DNA of 64,000 nucleotides, taken from the NCBI RefSeq assembly GCF_000333955.1, contig NZ_CAPS01000121.1, forward strand, positions 45,839 to 109,838. Direction: 5' to 3'. Within the stretch, counting starts at the first letter, position 1; each line of letters opens with the position of its first letter. The translations under genes were made by a program, and so were the position numbers. The notes below the pieces were generated by a model, which was given only the letters and a program-made list of their open reading frames with translations, did no database searches and was not told where the DNA came from. Below, piece by piece: positions 62,361 through 64,000 of the stretch. The stretch is from Rhodococcus sp. AW25M09 (GTDB lineage Bacteria > Actinomycetota > Actinomycetes > Mycobacteriales > Mycobacteriaceae).

Positions 62361-64000
62361 GTGGACAGCATCCGAACCGAGAACAACGACGTCTGGGACC
62401 GCATCGCCGCAGCCGTGACGCACCGTAGATCGTGGGCGATCGCGCTCGCAATCCTCGTTCTTTCCGTCGCGGTGATGGGCCTCGTCGGCACGAACGATTC
62501 CGCCGACCAATCACCCAATTCACTGCCGACCTCCGCCGAGTCATACCAGGTGGACGAGCTGCTGGCTCAGTTCCCGGATTCCGACACCGCGCCGGTGATC
62601 CTGGTTTTGAGCCGCGCAGACGGTGGCGACCTGACACCCACCGATATCGACGAAGCCGCCGCCGCGCAAAGCAGGCTGCTCGCCGTCGACCGCTCGGTAC
62701 CCGACGAGCCGGGACCTCCCCCGATCGTGGCGCCCGACGGAAAAGCTGCCATCGCGCTCGTTCAGGTCGATTCCGAGTTGTCGGGCTTCACGCTCAACGA
62801 CCTGGTCACCGACTTGCGGACCGCTGCATCCGACGATCTCTCGCCCGATCTGCGCGCGCAGGTCACCGGCGGGCCCGCCTTCGGTGCCGACATCGCGAAC
62901 TCGTTCGCCGGTGCCAACTTCACACTTCTCGCCGTCACCGCGCTCGTGGTGGCAGTGCTGCTCATCGTCACCTACCGATCCCCGATCCTGTGGTTGGTGC
63001 CGCTGGCCGTCATCGGTTTCGCCGACCGATTCGCCACCACCGTCGGCACCGTCCTGGCCCAAGCCACCGGTCTCGCGTTCGACGGCTCGACGTCGGGGAT
63101 CACCAGCGTGCTGGTGTTCGGTGCCGGGACGAACTACGCGCTGCTGTTGATCTCTCGATACCGCGAGGAGCTGCGACGCGAATCCGACCACCGCCTCGCC
63201 CTGCGGCGCGCCGTTCGGCAGGCCGGTCCCGCCATTCTCGCCAGCAATGCCACCGTCGTACTGTCGCTACTGACCCTGCTGCTGGCAGTACTGCCGAGCA
63301 CCCGCAGCCTCGGAGCTCTCGCCGCGGCCGGCCTCGTCGTCGCAGCGGTCTTCGTCCTGTTCGTGCTGCCCCCACTACTGGCACTGTTCGGCCCGAAGCT
63401 GTTCTGGCCCTTCGCTCCCAAGGCGACGGACCGAGACACCGCTACCGAGGGTGTCTGGCATTCGGTCGCGGCTGGCGTCTCGCGGCGACCGGTGCTGACG
63501 GCCTCGGTCACCATCGTCGTGCTGCTGGCCTGCTGCGCGGCGCTGTTCGGGACGCAGATCGGGCTCTCCCAAACCGAGCAGTTCCGCGTCACCGCCGAAT
63601 CCGTCGAAGGATTCGACACTCTCTCGCAGCACTTCCCGGCCGGTTCGGCCGATCCGATGACGGTCCTCGCACCCACCGCGGACATCGACTCGGTGATCGA
63701 CACCGTCGAGAGCACCGACGGCGTCGTCTCGGTCGACCGCGTCGCCGATTCCGGTACCGGACTCACCCGCCTGTCGGTCGTCACCGACGCGGCCCCCGCC
63801 TCCGACGCATCGTTCACCGTCGTCGAGGCCCTGCGTTCGGCACTCGCCGGCGTGGACGGCGCTCGAGTAGGAGGCAGCGACGCCAAGGCGCTCGACACCA
63901 CCGACGCCGCAGCCCGCGATCGCCTGATAGTGATTCCCGCGATCCTAGCGGTGGTGTTGGCCGTCCTCCTGCTGCTTCTGCGTGCGGTTGTCGCACCCCT
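62361..64000 (+). CDS. MMPL/RND family transporter (partial, runs off the right edge)
   Basis: The open frame runs to the window end (546 codons seen) from a GTG at 62361 in MDSIRTENNDVWDRIAAAVT. It has TM1 (RSWAIALAILVLSVAVMGL), an extracytoplasmic loop, then a run of helices. The signature region is GAGTNYALLLISRYREEL: the TM4 Asp of many MMPL pumps is Asn here. Five helices follow, and a second loop begins at about residue 395. The C-terminal half is missing. A likely exporter of lipids or drugs, under the divergent MarR regulator. The GTG start is the first in frame after the operator; no strong ribosome site is visible. Confidence 0.88.
   Translation, partial: MDSIRTENNDVWDRIAAAVTHRRSWAIALAILVLSVAVMGLVGTNDSADQSPNSLPTSAESYQVDELLAQFPDSDTAPVILVLSRADGGDLTPTDIDEAAAAQSRLLAVDRSVPDEPGPPPIVAPDGKAAIALVQVDSELSGFTLNDLVTDLRTAASDDLSPDLRAQVTGGPAFGADIANSFAGANFTLLAVTALVVAVLLIVTYRSPILWLVPLAVIGFADRFATTVGTVLAQATGLAFDGSTSGITSVLVFGAGTNYALLLISRYREELRRESDHRLALRRAVRQAGPAILASNATVVLSLLTLLLAVLPSTRSLGALAAAGLVVAAVFVLFVLPPLLALFGPKLFWPFAPKATDRDTATEGVWHSVAAGVSRRPVLTASVTIVVLLACCAALFGTQIGLSQTEQFRVTAESVEGFDTLSQHFPAGSADPMTVLAPTADIDSVIDTVESTDGVVSVDRVADSGTGLTRLSVVTDAAPASDASFTVVEALRSALAGVDGARVGGSDAKALDTTDAAARDRLIVIPAILAVVLAVLLLLLRAVVAP

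Overview
The window reads as chromosome from a high-GC, mycolate-type actinobacterium, most likely Rhodococcus or a close relative. The reasons are GC-rich codon use, 4-bp ATGA/GTGA gene overlaps, a mycobacterial-type PhoP/PhoR pair with its direct-repeat operator, IdeR-like iron boxes, an actinobacterial purB/purD neighbourhood and a PucR-type regulator divergent from pruA-pruB. I saw no rRNA, tRNA, CRISPR array, insertion sequence or phage gene. No stretch longer than about 300 bases lacks a gene; the longest gap (about 250 bases) is the divergent promoter between pobA and a lactate/malate-type dehydrogenase.

Region 1 (79-18948, all minus strand) is an iron-acquisition locus. Behind an IdeR-like box lie an NRPS with aryl-carrier, heterocyclization, adenylation and thiolation domains (ArCP-Cy-A-T), a salicylate/2,3-dihydroxybenzoate-AMP ligase, a C-A-T NRPS and a C-A-T-C-A-T-E NRPS. 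An NRAMP metal transporter follows, then a siderophore-binding lipoprotein with its own iron box. The predicted product is an aryl-capped, oxazoline- or thiazoline-containing mixed-ligand siderophore. The line has no thioesterase or reductase domain, ends on an epimerization domain, and carries one C domain whose HHxxxDG motif is destroyed.

Region 2 (19020-38892) has housekeeping genes (two HIT proteins, a HAD phosphatase, purB, purD, a GT39/GT2 glycosyltransferase pair). Between purB and purD sits an accessory block for aromatic 2-oxo acids: an aminotransferase, benzoylformate decarboxylase, a DUF485 + sodium:solute symporter pair, an IclR regulator, a wrecked alcohol dehydrogenase, benzaldehyde dehydrogenase, 4-hydroxybenzoate hydroxylase and a divergent 2-hydroxyacid dehydrogenase. 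Together they could take (4-hydroxy)phenylglycine or (4-hydroxy)mandelate to benzoate or protocatechuate.

Region 3 (39025-51016) holds an MFS transporter with an apparent 3' frameshift, a CitA/CitB-type two-component system divergent from a CitMHS citrate carrier followed by a universal stress protein and an AbrB-family permease, PhoPR, a DUF318/DUF1980 pair, a Gdx/SugE-type small multidrug resistance protein, and an unusual protein built from about thirteen exact 10-residue repeats.

Region 4 (51059-64000) holds a ChvE-MmsA-MmsB sugar ABC transporter with its LacI regulator and two matching operators, the proline catabolic pair pruA-pruB with a divergent PucR-type regulator, a small acidic protein, a STAS protein lacking the phosphorylatable serine, and a MarR regulator divergent from an MMPL transporter that runs off the right edge.
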